The translations under genes and the position numbers were made by a program. This document shows positions 29,066 through 40,351 of a DNA stretch of 64,000 bases, in pieces (positions within the stretch are counted from its first letter, which is position 1; each line of letters begins with the position of its first letter). Below the pieces are notes generated by a model, which was not told the DNA's origin, ran no database searches, and saw nothing but the letters and a program-made list of their open reading frames with translations. This DNA is from Leishmania mexicana MHOM/GT/2001/U1103 (taxonomy: Eukaryota; Euglenozoa; Kinetoplastea; Trypanosomatida; Trypanosomatidae): assembly GCF_000234665.1 (NCBI RefSeq), contig NC_018337.1:186001-250000 (forward strand), written 5' to 3'.

Positions 29066-31255
29066 ACAATGAAGGGATCGAAGAGTCGCTGCTGCCGTTT
29101 CTTTTTCGTATCCGCGTTTGTGGCCTTTCACGTGCATGGTGCTGAATAAAACTTGTCGCACTACTGCCGTCACGTAGGCAAGCCTTTCGCGTGTTGCTGC
29201 GTGATAATCCCTGGCGTTTTTTTTGGGGGGAAGGTGTTCTCTGCCCCTCTCCATCTTTCTGCTGAAGGTGACCTTGAGCTTGCATCTTGAGCACAGACAC
29301 ACGAACACCAGCGTGCGTGCGTGTTTGTGTGTGTGTGAGTGTCAACGCCCTCGACATTTTCTTATGCGTTTCCGTTCTCCCTATATTGGCGATGTGCTTC
29401 TTCTTTCGCCTTTTTTGCCGTTTTTTCGCGTTTATCTCCCTCGTCTGTGCACTCTCGTCGCCGTTACGAGAGACGAGCTCAAGAAGAAGCTGGATACACA
29501 CACACACACATACACACAGGGGCGAAAACAAGCTCTGCTTTCGCGCAATCACGACAAGAGTGAGTGCAGCAGCAACCACCCCAGCACCTCCCCGCTTTCT
29601 ACGGCTCCGCACGCATCACTCGCCGCTGTACTGATTCGGTGAAGAGTAAAAGAGCTGAAGGTAAAGCAAAAAAAAAAACGGCATCGGACCACACGCACAA
29701 CACACGCCAACGTACCACCTCGCGCTCTTCTCCCTGTGCGCAGTACGCCCATGCACTGCGTCTCTGCCCACAATGTTCTCCCTTGCACTCTGACTCCCCC
29801 TCCCGCTCTGTCGCTGTCTTCCTCCTCGTTCTCTCTCGCGCGGCGCTGTCCCTTTTAGTCTTCGTTTTTTTTTCACGACATCCTCCGCGTCACTCATCAT
29901 AATTTCTACACGTCTATTTGTGTGGGTGTTCGCTCCATCCCTGTCATCTGTGCTGTTTTATAAAGCGTGTTTGGCGTTTTGTGTGCTCTTCGCCTCGCTC
30001 CGTACTCCTCCCTTTCCCTTGCCCCTGCGGCCCTCCGCGCAACGCACAGCGAATACGGAAGGAAAAACACAAAACAAACAAAACGGGAGATTCAAAGTCC
30101 ACACACACGCACACGCACACGAGGCTATTAAACACATATAACACACCACCACCACCACCGCACACACGCACGCACGCACATACACACCGTCGCCATCTTC
30201 CCTGTGGCGTATCTCTGTGTCGGCGTCGGCGTGTGTTGCCCTTGGCCTGTTTTGCCTGCTCGTTTTTTGTTGCTGTTGNNNNNNNNNNNNNNNNNNNNNN
30301 NNNNNNNNNNNNNNNNNNNNNNNNNNNNNNNNNNNNNNNNNNNNNNNNNNNNNNNNNNNNNNNNNNNNNNNNNNNNNNATATAATCTATATGTACATATA
30401 ACAAAACACACAAAAGTGGGGGAAAAAAAGAACACAAACGAAACGAAAACAGACAGACGTTGTTCTTCTCTCTCTGTGTTGTGTGTGTGTGTGTGTGTGT
30501 ATTGTGGCGCATACCACTGCGAGAGAAAAGCGCGCAAGAAAAAAAAAGGAAAAAAAGGCAAACGACAAAACCGATCTCCGTTTATCATCTTGACAAAACG
30601 CATACACACGTGCGCTCACGCGAGTATCTAACCCCACATCCTTGCGCACGCTGCACGGCTTCTCGGGGATTTCTCTGCCGTTTTTATTTTATTTTTTGCT
30701 TGGTGTTCTCGTCTTCGTTGCCTGCGAGTGTGTGCCTGTGTGGGGTGCGCTCTCCTCTGTGAACATTTCTTCTTTTCATCTTTGGTTCTTGATTTTTTAT
30801 TTTTTTTTCTGTAGTACGTCGTAGCGTTGGCTAGTGAGTAGACTGCGCCTGTGTCTGCGCCTTCTTCGCTGCTCGCTCACTGAGTGTGTGTGTGTGTGTT
30901 ATTCCCTCTTTTCCTGCAGAAAGGGCTTCGAGCAAGTGGCACAAGGTCCCTACTCCCTCGCCTCCCAAAATTCCATCCTCTTCCCCTTCCTCCTTCCCTT
31001 TCCCCCCTCCCTCCCTCCCATCTGCACAGAAACACACCGTCGTCGTCTTGGTGCCTCACCTCTCTCACTCTCTGTACGCCATAGTTCCCCCCTTTGCCGT
31101 TGGTGTTCGTGTCGCCCTTTGTCTGTTTTTTTTCCGCTTTGCCACGTCATTTTTTCTTTTCACATCTGCGCCTCGGAAGAAATTCCGAAGAAAACGACGA
31201 AAGGAACGCAAACATTTTTTTCTTTGGTGTGTGTGTGTGTAAATAAATAAACAAA
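29066..31255. other. Intergenic region with an assembly gap
   Basis: No gene is supported. It contains T-rich and C/T-rich stretches, (CA)n/(CAC)n patches near 30095-30185, a GT run near 30480-30500 and A-rich patches near 30415-30450 and 30535-30575. A 100-N gap lies inside. Pyrimidine tracts at 30970-31020 and 31120-31165 precede the next gene; the first AG after the latter, near 31179, is a possible acceptor. Confidence 0.6.
30279..30378. other. Assembly gap, 100 N
   Basis: Exactly 100 N, flanked by TTGTTGCTGTTG on the left and ATATAATCTATATGTACATA on the right. Low-complexity flanks probably caused the assembly break. No gene appears interrupted. Confidence 0.99.
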
Positions 31256-33139
31256 ATGGCGGACCCTGCGCACACCCGCGATGGCTTCTGGGAGCAGCAG
31301 CAGCAGCAGCAGCAGCAACAGTCGGCTCAAATGGCCCGGGGTGTCTTTGAGGCCATGAACAACAACAACATGCAGTTGCTGCAGATGCGCGTCGACACCT
31401 TGGAACGGCAGGTGGCGATGCTATCGGCGCAGGTCATGGCAGCCGCGTTGCCCACATCTTTTCAGGCTTACCCAGGCGTCACGTACGGAATGCCGCCCGT
31501 CACCTCCAACGTCACCCAGATGTCGGCCATGCCGACACAGATACCCGCGAATATGTACTTCTACCAGCCGCCTGGCATGCCCGCCACCGCTCCGGCTAAC
31601 GGTGCCGCTACGGACGACAGCAAGGCGTCGAAGCAGCTGGAAGATGAACTCCAGCGCATGGGTGTGTTGACCTACGGTGGCGCTGCGGCTGGCAGCACCA
31701 CAAGTCCCGAGGCAGCAGCAGCAGCAGCGACCATGACGTTGATGCAGAACAACTTCGTGGTGTCCCCGACCAGCGGCATCTCCGCCTTCCCGGGTGTGAT
31801 TGCTGGTATCAATAACTCCAACGGCGCCGGCCCTGGTATACCCTTCATGCCTGGGGCGCACGAGGTCTCGTTGGCGTCCCCGATGATGGCGGGCCCGCCA
31901 GCCTCCTCCTCTACCAAGATGAGCAATGCGCTTCTTCAGAAGGCGTTCGGTTTCTCGGACCCGGCCATGAACGGGGCCGGCGGCGATGGCATGAACGCGA
32001 ACATGAGCAACCTTCAGCGCAGTTGTGCCGTGACGCTGGACCCGCTGCAGAGCACGAACGAGAAGCTTGAGCAGACCTGCCAACAGACCAAAATTCGCGT
32101 TCTTTGCCTGAAGGGCTGCAAAGGAATCACCAGCCTGGCCCCCATCTCGCGCCTGCAGAACCTATGGCTCCTGAACCTGCAGGGCTGCTCACCCTGTGTC
32201 GACGACAGTGCAGTGCGCATGATCGCTACGCACAACACACGCCTCAGTCGGCTGAACCTCTGCGGGTGTGACCGCGTGACGGACGCGCAGTCACTTGCGC
32301 AGCTTTCTCTCATGTTTGACCTCAACCTCTCCGGCACGATGATCGGCACCGCTTCGCTGGAGGCGATCTCGCACGGATGCAGCCAGCTCAGCCGCCTTGC
32401 CATCAACAGCTGTCAGCAGCTGACAGATGTATCGAGTTTGAAGAACCTGTCGGAGCTGAAGCTGCTCTACTGCCGCTACTCCGAAAACATAGACCCAGCC
32501 ACCATCGCCAATGTACTCGCCGGCATTGGTCAGAATCTGCTGACGCTGAATGTGGACGGCATCCGCTTCCGTCAGCTTGACCTCTCTAACTTGCCGCACG
32601 TCACCGCTTTGAAGAACTTCAACTGCAAAGACAACACCCAACTTAGGGACCTGGACTGGCTGCTGAGCATTCCTAACGCGACAAAGGCCTTCGAGTCGCT
32701 GGAGATGCTGGACGTGGAAGGGTGCGAGTCACTCGCGAGCTTGGGAATGCACATCACTTCGCTGAAGCGGCTCAAGACGCTGCGCCTCACGAACACGGGC
32801 ATCACCAATGCAGAGCTTTCCCGTATCTCGGCCTGCCCGGCGCTATCTGTTGTTCACCTTGAAGACTGCGCTGGCATCACGAGTGTGGACTCCCTTGCGA
32901 ATGTGCCCAGTCTCACAAAGGTGGTACTGAGCATGCGGATGCAGTATGAGGACACCAAGGCGAACGGCATCGCTGCCCTGCGCAAGACTGGTACCGAGAT
33001 CATCTTCGCGGCGGCCAGCAACCACCACGGACAAGGTGGTTCTGCCCACTATATGAGCATGACACCGACGAGTCGCTTCGCCCCGTCGATCCCCACCACC
33101 AGCCCGAACATGGCAGCTGAGGCACATGCCTTCCCGTAA
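31256..33139 (+). CDS. Leucine-rich-repeat protein with N-terminal polyglutamine run
   Basis: This 627-residue protein opens with MADPAHTRDGFWE and a run of nine Gln encoded by mixed CAG/CAA. A short heptad-like segment follows (MNNNNMQLLQMRVDTLERQV), then about 200 residues rich in Ala, Met, Pro, Thr and Gly. From about residue 278 leucine-rich repeats begin: IRVLCLKGCKGITSLAPISR, LWLLNLQGCSPCVDDSAVRM and LSRLNLCGCDRVTDAQSLAQ, continuing to about 560 with LKTLRLTNTGITNAELSRIS. The LxxLxLxGCxxITD pattern is that of cysteine-containing LRRs, a protein-binding fold. There is no signal peptide or anchor, so it is cytosolic or nuclear. Related trypanosomatid LRR proteins exist, but the partner is unknown. 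The ATG sits in an A-rich context after AAATAAATAAACAAA. Confidence 0.88.
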   Translation: MADPAHTRDGFWEQQQQQQQQQSAQMARGVFEAMNNNNMQLLQMRVDTLERQVAMLSAQVMAAALPTSFQAYPGVTYGMPPVTSNVTQMSAMPTQIPANMYFYQPPGMPATAPANGAATDDSKASKQLEDELQRMGVLTYGGAAAGSTTSPEAAAAAATMTLMQNNFVVSPTSGISAFPGVIAGINNSNGAGPGIPFMPGAHEVSLASPMMAGPPASSSTKMSNALLQKAFGFSDPAMNGAGGDGMNANMSNLQRSCAVTLDPLQSTNEKLEQTCQQTKIRVLCLKGCKGITSLAPISRLQNLWLLNLQGCSPCVDDSAVRMIATHNTRLSRLNLCGCDRVTDAQSLAQLSLMFDLNLSGTMIGTASLEAISHGCSQLSRLAINSCQQLTDVSSLKNLSELKLLYCRYSENIDPATIANVLAGIGQNLLTLNVDGIRFRQLDLSNLPHVTALKNFNCKDNTQLRDLDWLLSIPNATKAFESLEMLDVEGCESLASLGMHITSLKRLKTLRLTNTGITNAELSRISACPALSVVHLEDCAGITSVDSLANVPSLTKVVLSMRMQYEDTKANGIAALRKTGTEIIFAAASNHHGQGGSAHYMSMTPTSRFAPSIPTTSPNMAAEAHAFP

Positions 33140-35430
33140 GAAGATCGTACGCGTTTCAATGGAAAACGAACGAAAACGAAAAAAATGAAGGCGCTGCAGG
33201 ACAGCCCACTCCGCCTCTACGCAGGTCAAACCCCTCCGCGCCCCCTCCCTCCCCCCCCGTCCAGTCCTTCCCGTTTCTCCGGCGCGTCTGTGTGTGTGTC
33301 TGTGCCCTTTGGGAGTGAGTGGGCTTGAGAACAACGATGTAACTTTTCTTCGCTTCTTTTATTACTTCTCCGTGTCGTATCCGCATGTCCGTGTCTGGGA
33401 AGGCTTGAGCCAAGACGAAGATCTTGCTGTCTTTTCTCGTGCTCTTCCCCCTCCCCCTCCTCCGTCTTCCAGTGCCCCCCCCCTTCCTCCCCCTTTTTCG
33501 CTCCCTCGCACACGTCGTCTATCCGTTTCTCTCCTTCAGCCCATCCTCGCCCATGTCCCCTTGTCTTTCTCCTCAGCATCGTATTGCTCCTGTGGTGGTG
33601 GTGACGGCGGCGGCGGTTGTCGTGGGGGGAAGGGGGAGGGGGGAGGGGGGTTTCCCTTAGTTGTTGTTGGCTTGTTTTTTGTGCACTTTGGGGGGAGGAA
33701 GTGGGTGCTCCCCCGTTTCTGTGCGAAATGGAAGCCCTTTTTTTTTGTTGTTGTTGTTTGGCTTCCGCTGTTGTACGAGTTTCGTTTTCTATTTCTTCCG
33801 ACCCTTTGTCTTTCCCACATCCGCCGCGTCGATGCATGTGTGCGTGTGTATGTGTGTGTGTGTGTGTAGGTGGGTGTGGCTGCGTATGTGCATGTGTGGT
33901 TTTGGCGTACTGCTTGGAGCAGGCCAACAGACGAAAGGAAGGAAACATACAACGAAAGAAACCACATGCACGCACACACACAGACATAGACAGACAACGA
34001 AGAACAGAATAAGGGTATCACGCACCAAGACACATACAAAGACATACGCAGCACGTGGGTCCGCGTACCTGTCCCTTCCTTCCTTCCTTCCTTCGACTTC
34101 TGGTCCTCTCGACCACCCCCCCCCCTTCACGCTCTAGCGAAGAGTTGTTGTACATGGCCCGCCGCTATTTTGCCCTACTCTGTCCGTTCGTTCTTCATGT
34201 TTTACCTCTTCCCGTGTCTTTGCTGTTGTTCTCTCCTTTTCGCCCCTCCACCCCTCCCTGATAAGCCCGACTTCACCATTTCCTATGTTGTTATCTCTAT
34301 CTATCTCTGCCTCTCTGCTTGTCGGTGTCTTGCTGAATGGTTGATCTTTCCTCTTGTGTTCCTTTTCCCGCCGTACTTCTCGGTGTTCTGCCTGTCTTTC
34401 CCGTGAGCATGCGAGTACGTCTGTATGTATGTCTCTGCTCTGTGTCTTGCCTCCTCCTCCTCCACTTCTTCTATCCCTTCCTATTTCGTCTGCCCACCTC
34501 CCCTCGCCGAACTTGTCCGCTTTCTCAGTGCCTCTCCGTTACCCGCAACTAAAAATAGATGAATGCACTATTCTGTCTGCCGGCCCGATGGTATGACCCC
34601 CTCCCGCCCCTTCTCCAGTGCTGTATGGCCATGTCTGCGTGCCTGCGCGAGTCTGCTCCGTGCCACGGCACGTGCGTGTTTCTATCCCTCGCACAGTGTG
34701 CTGTGTTTCTGAAGGATAACTCGATCAGCGAAAACACGGGAAACAAAGCGACGCACGAGCCCGAGGCGCAGCAGTGCCAACAGCAGCGCTGCGGGGAAGG
34801 GAGAGGGGGAGGCGGCGGAGGGGGTGAGCACGACGACTCGCATGTGTCATAGTCCTGCTTATCATGTGTCTTTCTGTTCGAATTGCCCCGTCCGATTAAT
34901 GCAAGTCCCTGGAGCGAACAAGCAGGGTGTGTACGCATGTGTGTGTGTGTGTGAAAGCGTAGCCAAGGGGGTGAGGGGAGGGGGGGCTCTGTGGATGTGT
35001 GTGTGTCTGTGTGAGAGAGAGTCGCACAAATGGCAGAGGCGCCGGGTAGAAGGGAAGGAATGGTGCATCCGATGGAGAACAGAAGACAGATAGGGAGCAC
35101 GCAGGCCGATAATACGAGACATGTGAGTAACCTTGGGATGTCTTTCTGCCCGTTACCCGGCCACCGCTGCCCCATTCTTTCTACCGCTACCTTCTCACCT
35201 CACCTCACCTCCCCTCCCCCTATCCCTAGGTCTGCGCCCCTGGTGTAGAGCCAACAAGCTCTCCCTCCAGCACCTCCCCGTCATTCCCTCACCGTCAGGC
35301 AGAAGCACGGTCGTGTAATGCAGCTCTGTCCTCTGGCACGAACTGTCCTCTCTCACCTGTACGGTGGGGCTGCGCTTCTTCTTTTTTTTGGAGAGGAAGG
35401 GGGAGAGCTTGCTTCTAATGCTTGGTGTAA

Positions 35431-35986
35431 TCCCCGATGACGGGGGACAAGCCTCCGCGTGTGGTATCACAGGGTCCAGTGCTCCCACTCCCTGTTTGTG
35501 GGGAGCCGAGCAGCCTCTATCCCTCCCAATGCCGAGCCACTTCTGGTGGTCACGGGGTCAGGCACCTATGGCGTGGGGTGTGTCAGAGTGATGTATCGCT
35601 GCTGACGTCGGCGGTCAGGTCCTGGATGGCGTCACGTGGGGGCGAGCTGTAACAGTGAACACGTTGGTGCCATCCATATAATAGGCGGAGAGTGTCCGCG
35701 TGACTTGAGCGTACCTCACCCGGCCCTAGCTGCCTACTGTCGGAGAGCCTGAGCCACCGCCAGGGGGGGGTGCACCATGTGGCTGCAGGCACAATGGGGG
35801 CGACTGTGAAGCAATCTGCGAGGCAGAGTTTGAGGCAGAGGTGGTGCTCAGATGGCTCAGGCGACATTTCTATAAGACGTGCCTGCGGCTGCTTCGCACC
35901 ACGCAACAGAGTCTGTGTCGGGCCAGGTCGGATGGAGGTGGACTCCTCTCCTACAGCGGAGAACGGACACGCTGAAAAAAAAAAAA
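35431..35986 (+). mobile_element. SIDER2-like degenerate retroposon with A12 tail, copy A
   Basis: A 556-bp element starting near TCCCCGATGACGGGGGACAA and ending in twelve A residues at 35975-35986. It aligns with 60031-60638: shared words in the same order include TATCACAGGG-CCAGTG, GAGCCACTTCTGGTGG/AAGCCACCTCTGGTGG, CAGTGAACAC/CAGTGAGCAC, GCCTGAGCCAC, GTGCACCA/ATGCACCA and CGATGGCTGAG/AGATGGCTCAG. Length, A tail, interspersed and diverged copies, and position outside genes fit Leishmania SIDER2, short non-autonomous relatives of the extinct ingi-type retroposons. In Leishmania, SIDER2 in a 3' UTR is linked to mRNA decay. The family name is by pattern and memory, not by search. Confidence 0.7.
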
Positions 35987-38214
35987 CATCTGTGGTGAAA
36001 CGGCTTAGTGTGTTTCGGTGCCTCTGTGGGTGCGTGTGTGTTCAAGAGAGCGTCTGCGTGTGCACCCTTGCGCGCTTCGTTGTTCTTCATGACTGTCTTC
36101 TACATGTGTGTTTTTGTTTTGTGTGTGTGTGTGTGTGTGTGTTATCAAACGGCAAATGGAAGCGCACAGAAAGCAATCGCCGAAGTGCGTGTGTCGACAC
36201 AGTGTGAACCACCATGTGGCATACAATACGGTCATTCCACGCCATCCCCCCCCCCTGCTCTGTGCTCACCACAGTCAACCGCCCTCCTCTCTGTCTGCCG
36301 GTCTGTCCGCATCCTGTTTTGTCTGTACCGTTTCCGGGACTGGGGAAGAGCGCGTCGGCCATGAAAACAAAGCAACTCAAGGGTGGCAGCAAGTTTCCTT
36401 CGCGAGCGCCGGGGCACCGATCAGACGCACACAGGCACACGCGCACGGAACTACGGGCGGTGCAGCCACATGGCGGCACGCCGCCGAATGCTCTCGAGGT
36501 AACTCCTCACGTGGGTTCGGGGCGGGTGTGCGGATGATGAGAGCAGTGAGGGGGAGGGTGCAGATTCCGCGCGCCCTTGCCCCTCTCCCCGGCCTGGCTC
36601 ATTCTCCACTGGAATCGCCGCACACCACCAAACGCCAACAACTCCAGAGGGCAAACCGCCACCACACTGACAGAGACACACGCGCGCAGACGCGCACGTG
36701 CCCGAAATCAACACGCATAAGCGCAGTCTTTTTTTTCCCCCGTTCCCCGTACACAAGTCAAGCACCAAAAAAGGAAAAAAAAGAGCCAGCATGAACATGT
36801 GGGAACGACAGCACAGCACAGACACATGATACGTGCCAGCACTCTATCATGCATCACCCCTCGCACACACACAGACATATATATATACTCACTCGCGGGG
36901 AGGAATGGGCCTCATTTCTTTTCCCCCCGTTGCTTTACGATTTTTTTTTCTTTGTTGTTGACTTTCCGCCTTTTCCGAAACAAGTGAAGATGGAGAAGGC
37001 GAGATGGAATTGTCGCACACAAATTTGTGTCTGTGTCTCAGATAGCGCTGTTGCGGCGTTCTTGCCTTTTCTCCTTTGCGGACAAGTTGCACTGCAGCGT
37101 CCCCATCCTTCCCTGAGCACCCCCGTGCCCCCCCCCCTCCCTCCCTCCCCCTCTTCTGAGGAGGAAGAGGAGGAAAAAGAATGTGTGATGCTTTCGTTTT
37201 TATTTATTTCTCGTCTTGCTCCTCCTTTTGTAGCGTGAACCGTGACCCGCTGGTCTCTGCCGATGGGCGGCGTTGAAAAGGCACGTACGTGGGCGCAGAG
37301 AGAGAGAACGGGCGAACGCGAAGCGCAGAGGAGAAGGTGAGGACGACATGACCTAGAACCCAGCAAGTGTGCAGCGTCACCACACAGTGTGTTGCTGCTA
37401 CCTCTATGCTTGTTGATTGCACAAGAAGAAAAAAGTCGCCTACGCTCGTCGTGGGTTTGCGTGAGGCTTTCGGCGCCGTCGTCTCTCTCTATCGATCGAC
37501 TTTTACTTTTTTTCTCTCTCTCGTTTCGGAGATTGCGGGAGACAGTGGAGCGGCGGCGGCATCGGCGGACATGATGTTGTACCGCAGCCACCGGTGGCTG
37601 TCTTTCCCTTCTCTGTTCCTTTGTTTCTTTGGTTTGATTCACTACTACCACCAGCACCCCTCCCCCCTTGTTCCCCAACGATCCCCACATAACGGGGCTC
37701 TGTGCGTGGGGGGCAGGTGTTGTCTGTATGCCTCCCTCCTCTTCCTTTTCTGCTTAGGAGCGTGTATACCTCTGAGTATGTGCGTGCGTGTGATTTCATG
37801 GGCACGCGCCAATCTCTTGCTCTCGGTGCCACCTACTATTTTCTCTCGACTACCCCCCCCCTCCCTCCCCGCCCCGTACCTCTCTGACTTTTGTTTTTCG
37901 TTGTTGTCTCTTTTGGATGTCTTTCCCACTCCTTTTTGTTTATTCTCGCATCTTTAGTGTCGTTGTTTGCACAGCTGTTCTGTGCATCCGTCGGCCTGTC
38001 TGTCGTCTTCACTGTTTTTTTTCCTTTGTGTTGTTGTTTTTGTTGTTTTCGCCCCTTCGCTTCCGTTGTTCTCCTTCCCCCCCCCTCCCTTTTTTCTCTG
38101 TCGGTTACCCTGGACGGCGTCATGCGCGACCGCGTCGAATGTGCCGTAGTTCGCCGTGGCTTGCACACACGTCGCTTGACAAAACGAAAAGGGAGGCAAA
38201 CAAAAGACATGCAA

Positions 38215-38217
<3 letters not shown>

Positions 38218-38245
<28 letters not shown>
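38218..38245. repeat. (CA)n microsatellite followed by TATGTATG patches
   Basis: A CA run of about 28 bp that passes directly into ATGTATATGTATGTGTG and related TA/TG patches up to about 38300. Confidence 0.9.
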
Positions 38246-38249
<4 letters not shown>

Positions 38250-39143
38250 TATGTATGTGTGTATATATGTATGTATACGTGTGTATGTGTATAAAACAAA
38301 GGAAAACACACACACACACAAAACCACCAAAAGCAATACGGGGCGAGAAAAAAAAGGCGATGAAAGGAAAAGGGACGAAAAACCCCCTGTACGAGGCGAA
38401 GGTCTGTGTGCTTCTGCTGTCTACTGCCATTCCCATCTCCGTCTCTCCTCTCTGAGCACGCGGGAGTGGGCATCGTCATGTTGTCGCCTCGCTTTCATTT
38501 CTCTTTTTTGTCAGAAAAGCGGAGGAAGGAATGTGTGAGAATGATGTCGCGCATTCATCGCGCATCATCGATGCGTGCAACATTCGGACATGCACAAGGC
38601 GCAAGTACATCGTTTCACAGGCGCGCACATCCCGGCATGTCGTTTTCTGTATTAAACTCTCATGAGCAAACGCGAAAATGAGTAAAAGGGAAAACGAAAG
38701 GGGAGATCCGTTTACTCAAAGTAGCGGCGCGCCGTGGCCTACGAAGCTGCTACGTCGCATGGAATGGACCACCGCTGTCGCTGGAGAGCTCGTGGGCGAG
38801 AGAAGAAACAAACGTGGCTTAGGATAGTCTGGGTGGCTTCGCGAGGAGCCGGTGAGCGTACATCTCACCTGCCCTTTCTCTTTTGCCAAAGTTTTTGTTG
38901 TGTCCTTTTGTTCCTGGTCCGTGGTCTCTTCTCCAGCATACACACGCGCCTTCCCTTCTCATAAATATATGTATATGGTGCCTTTTGCCTTCTCTTCCGC
39001 ACTCCCACTCCTAGCCCCTCACCGCCTGTTGCCATGGCACTTTGGTGCAATGCCATCACATGCTGGCCAGCTGTATCACACCACATAACGACTAAGAACT
39101 GGCGTGGGTATTTCTGCATGTGGTTTCGCATATTATGGTGAAG

Positions 39144-39269
39144 GCGTGCCTTGGACAGTGAACGCCGACGGCCAACTCTCTCTCTCGCACGCGCGCTCTC
39201 CTTCTCCCCCGCACCTCCCTTTTTTCTTCCACCCCAAGCCAGCAGGCGAGTGCACCAGTTCCTGCAGAA
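39144..39269 (+). repeat. Dispersed pyrimidine-rich repeat, copy 2 (partner 2561-2680)
   Basis: It starts CGTGCCTTGGACAGTGAAC, passes through GGCCAACTCTCTCTCTCGC and a C/T tract, and ends AAGCCAGCAGGCGAGTGC then CCTGCAGAA. Block order matches the copy at 2561-2680. Homology stops on both sides at about the same points, so the repeat unit is about 120 bp. Confidence 0.6.
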
Positions 39270-40351
39270 ATTCTTCTTTTGCACGTTCATTTACCATTAT
39301 TATTGTTGATCTTTGTACACGTTTCTCGATACACAGCAGTGCGCCGATATCGAGGGCACAATCGAGTTTGTTCATCTTGCCCAGTTCGAAGCGAGTTCTT
39401 CATTCTACCGGCACGTGTCTTTTCTACTTGTCATCATCGCGAAAGGGCCCCCCGTTTACCTTTTTTTTGCGGCTCCTCCTCTCTCGTTGACTCCACTGTG
39501 TGTGTGTGTGTGTGTCTTTCAGAGTGAATCTCCTCCACAAGACCCCCCACCCACCCACACACATCTACACAAACCACGCCTTTTCTGTCTCCACCTGGCG
39601 AGACAGGAAGCTGGAAAGACATTCGACTCCCCACTCTCGTGAGTGGCCACAAGCACAGGCATGTATGCGCAGCTCTGTGCTCTTGTATGAAAAGAAACCC
39701 TCGACTGCCGGTGTGGCCTCGGTGTGGGCGGCCCGGCGGGGGGGACCCACCGTCCCCCAGAGGTTGGATCGATGGTAACGAATGCGCCGACTCACTCAGT
39801 GACCTCCGTGTAACACTCTCTCTCTCGCCTCTTTCGCATTGCCTTCCCTTTCTCCACAACTTTCCCTCTCGCGCGCGCTGGCGAAGGAAACGGATGTACT
39901 CACCAGCGCTTAGAGGTTTGTTCTCCCGCTGCTGTTGTTGTCCTGTCCTCCTCACCTCTTCGTCCTTCTGAGCCGCTCATCAAGTCGGGGTGTGTTACAG
40001 CTTACGGGGAGGAGGAAGTGGAGGTGGTGGTGCGCGCAAGGTCGGCGCTGTTCTCTCCCTCTCTGAATCCGGTATCCTCGTCGGGCCCGTCTGTTATAGG
40101 GCGCACATGTGAACACCCATCCTGCATCTGTCATACTACTGTAAAGGGGTGCGGTGCAGCTCAGCTTCTTGCCTCCGCATCCCCCCTCCCCTCTCTAACA
40201 CTCAAGCATCATCATCTCCCCCTCCCCCAATCAATATCCGCTCTCACTTGCCTCGCTGTCTCGTCGAACTGGAACCCTGAGAAGCGACTTGGTAACGGCA
40301 CACCTCTATTATCTTTCCAAGTCCACGTGCGCGTCAGTGCACGTATCACAC

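Larger units (their letters stand above)
33140..40351. other. Seven-kilobase gene-free region
   Basis: I find no convincing gene on either strand over 7.2 kb, apart from the SIDER-like element at 35431-35986 and the repeat at 39144-39269. Composition is unusual: T-rich and C/T-rich on the + strand at 33420-33580, 34080-34530, 36920-36980, 37590-38110 and 39180-39240, mixed with (CA)n/(GT)n and ACAAACAAAA patches. Open frames give only Phe/Leu/Ser/Cys or Thr/His strings. It is probably a very long 3' UTR of the LRR gene plus a long 5' flank of the next gene, and may hold non-coding RNA that cannot be seen by eye. Confidence 0.6.

Noticed and set aside
33226..33987. 253-residue minus-strand open frame
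   Set aside because: Consists of Thr/His, Lys/Glu and Gly/Glu strings from complementary pyrimidine tracts; no domain.
40289..40351. Start of the ARM-like protein 21 codons earlier
   Set aside because: The upstream codon is TTG, not ATG; the first ATG in frame is 40352. The same reasoning moves GUF1 to 47710, the OFD1-like gene to 57282 and the nitronate monooxygenase to 61388.
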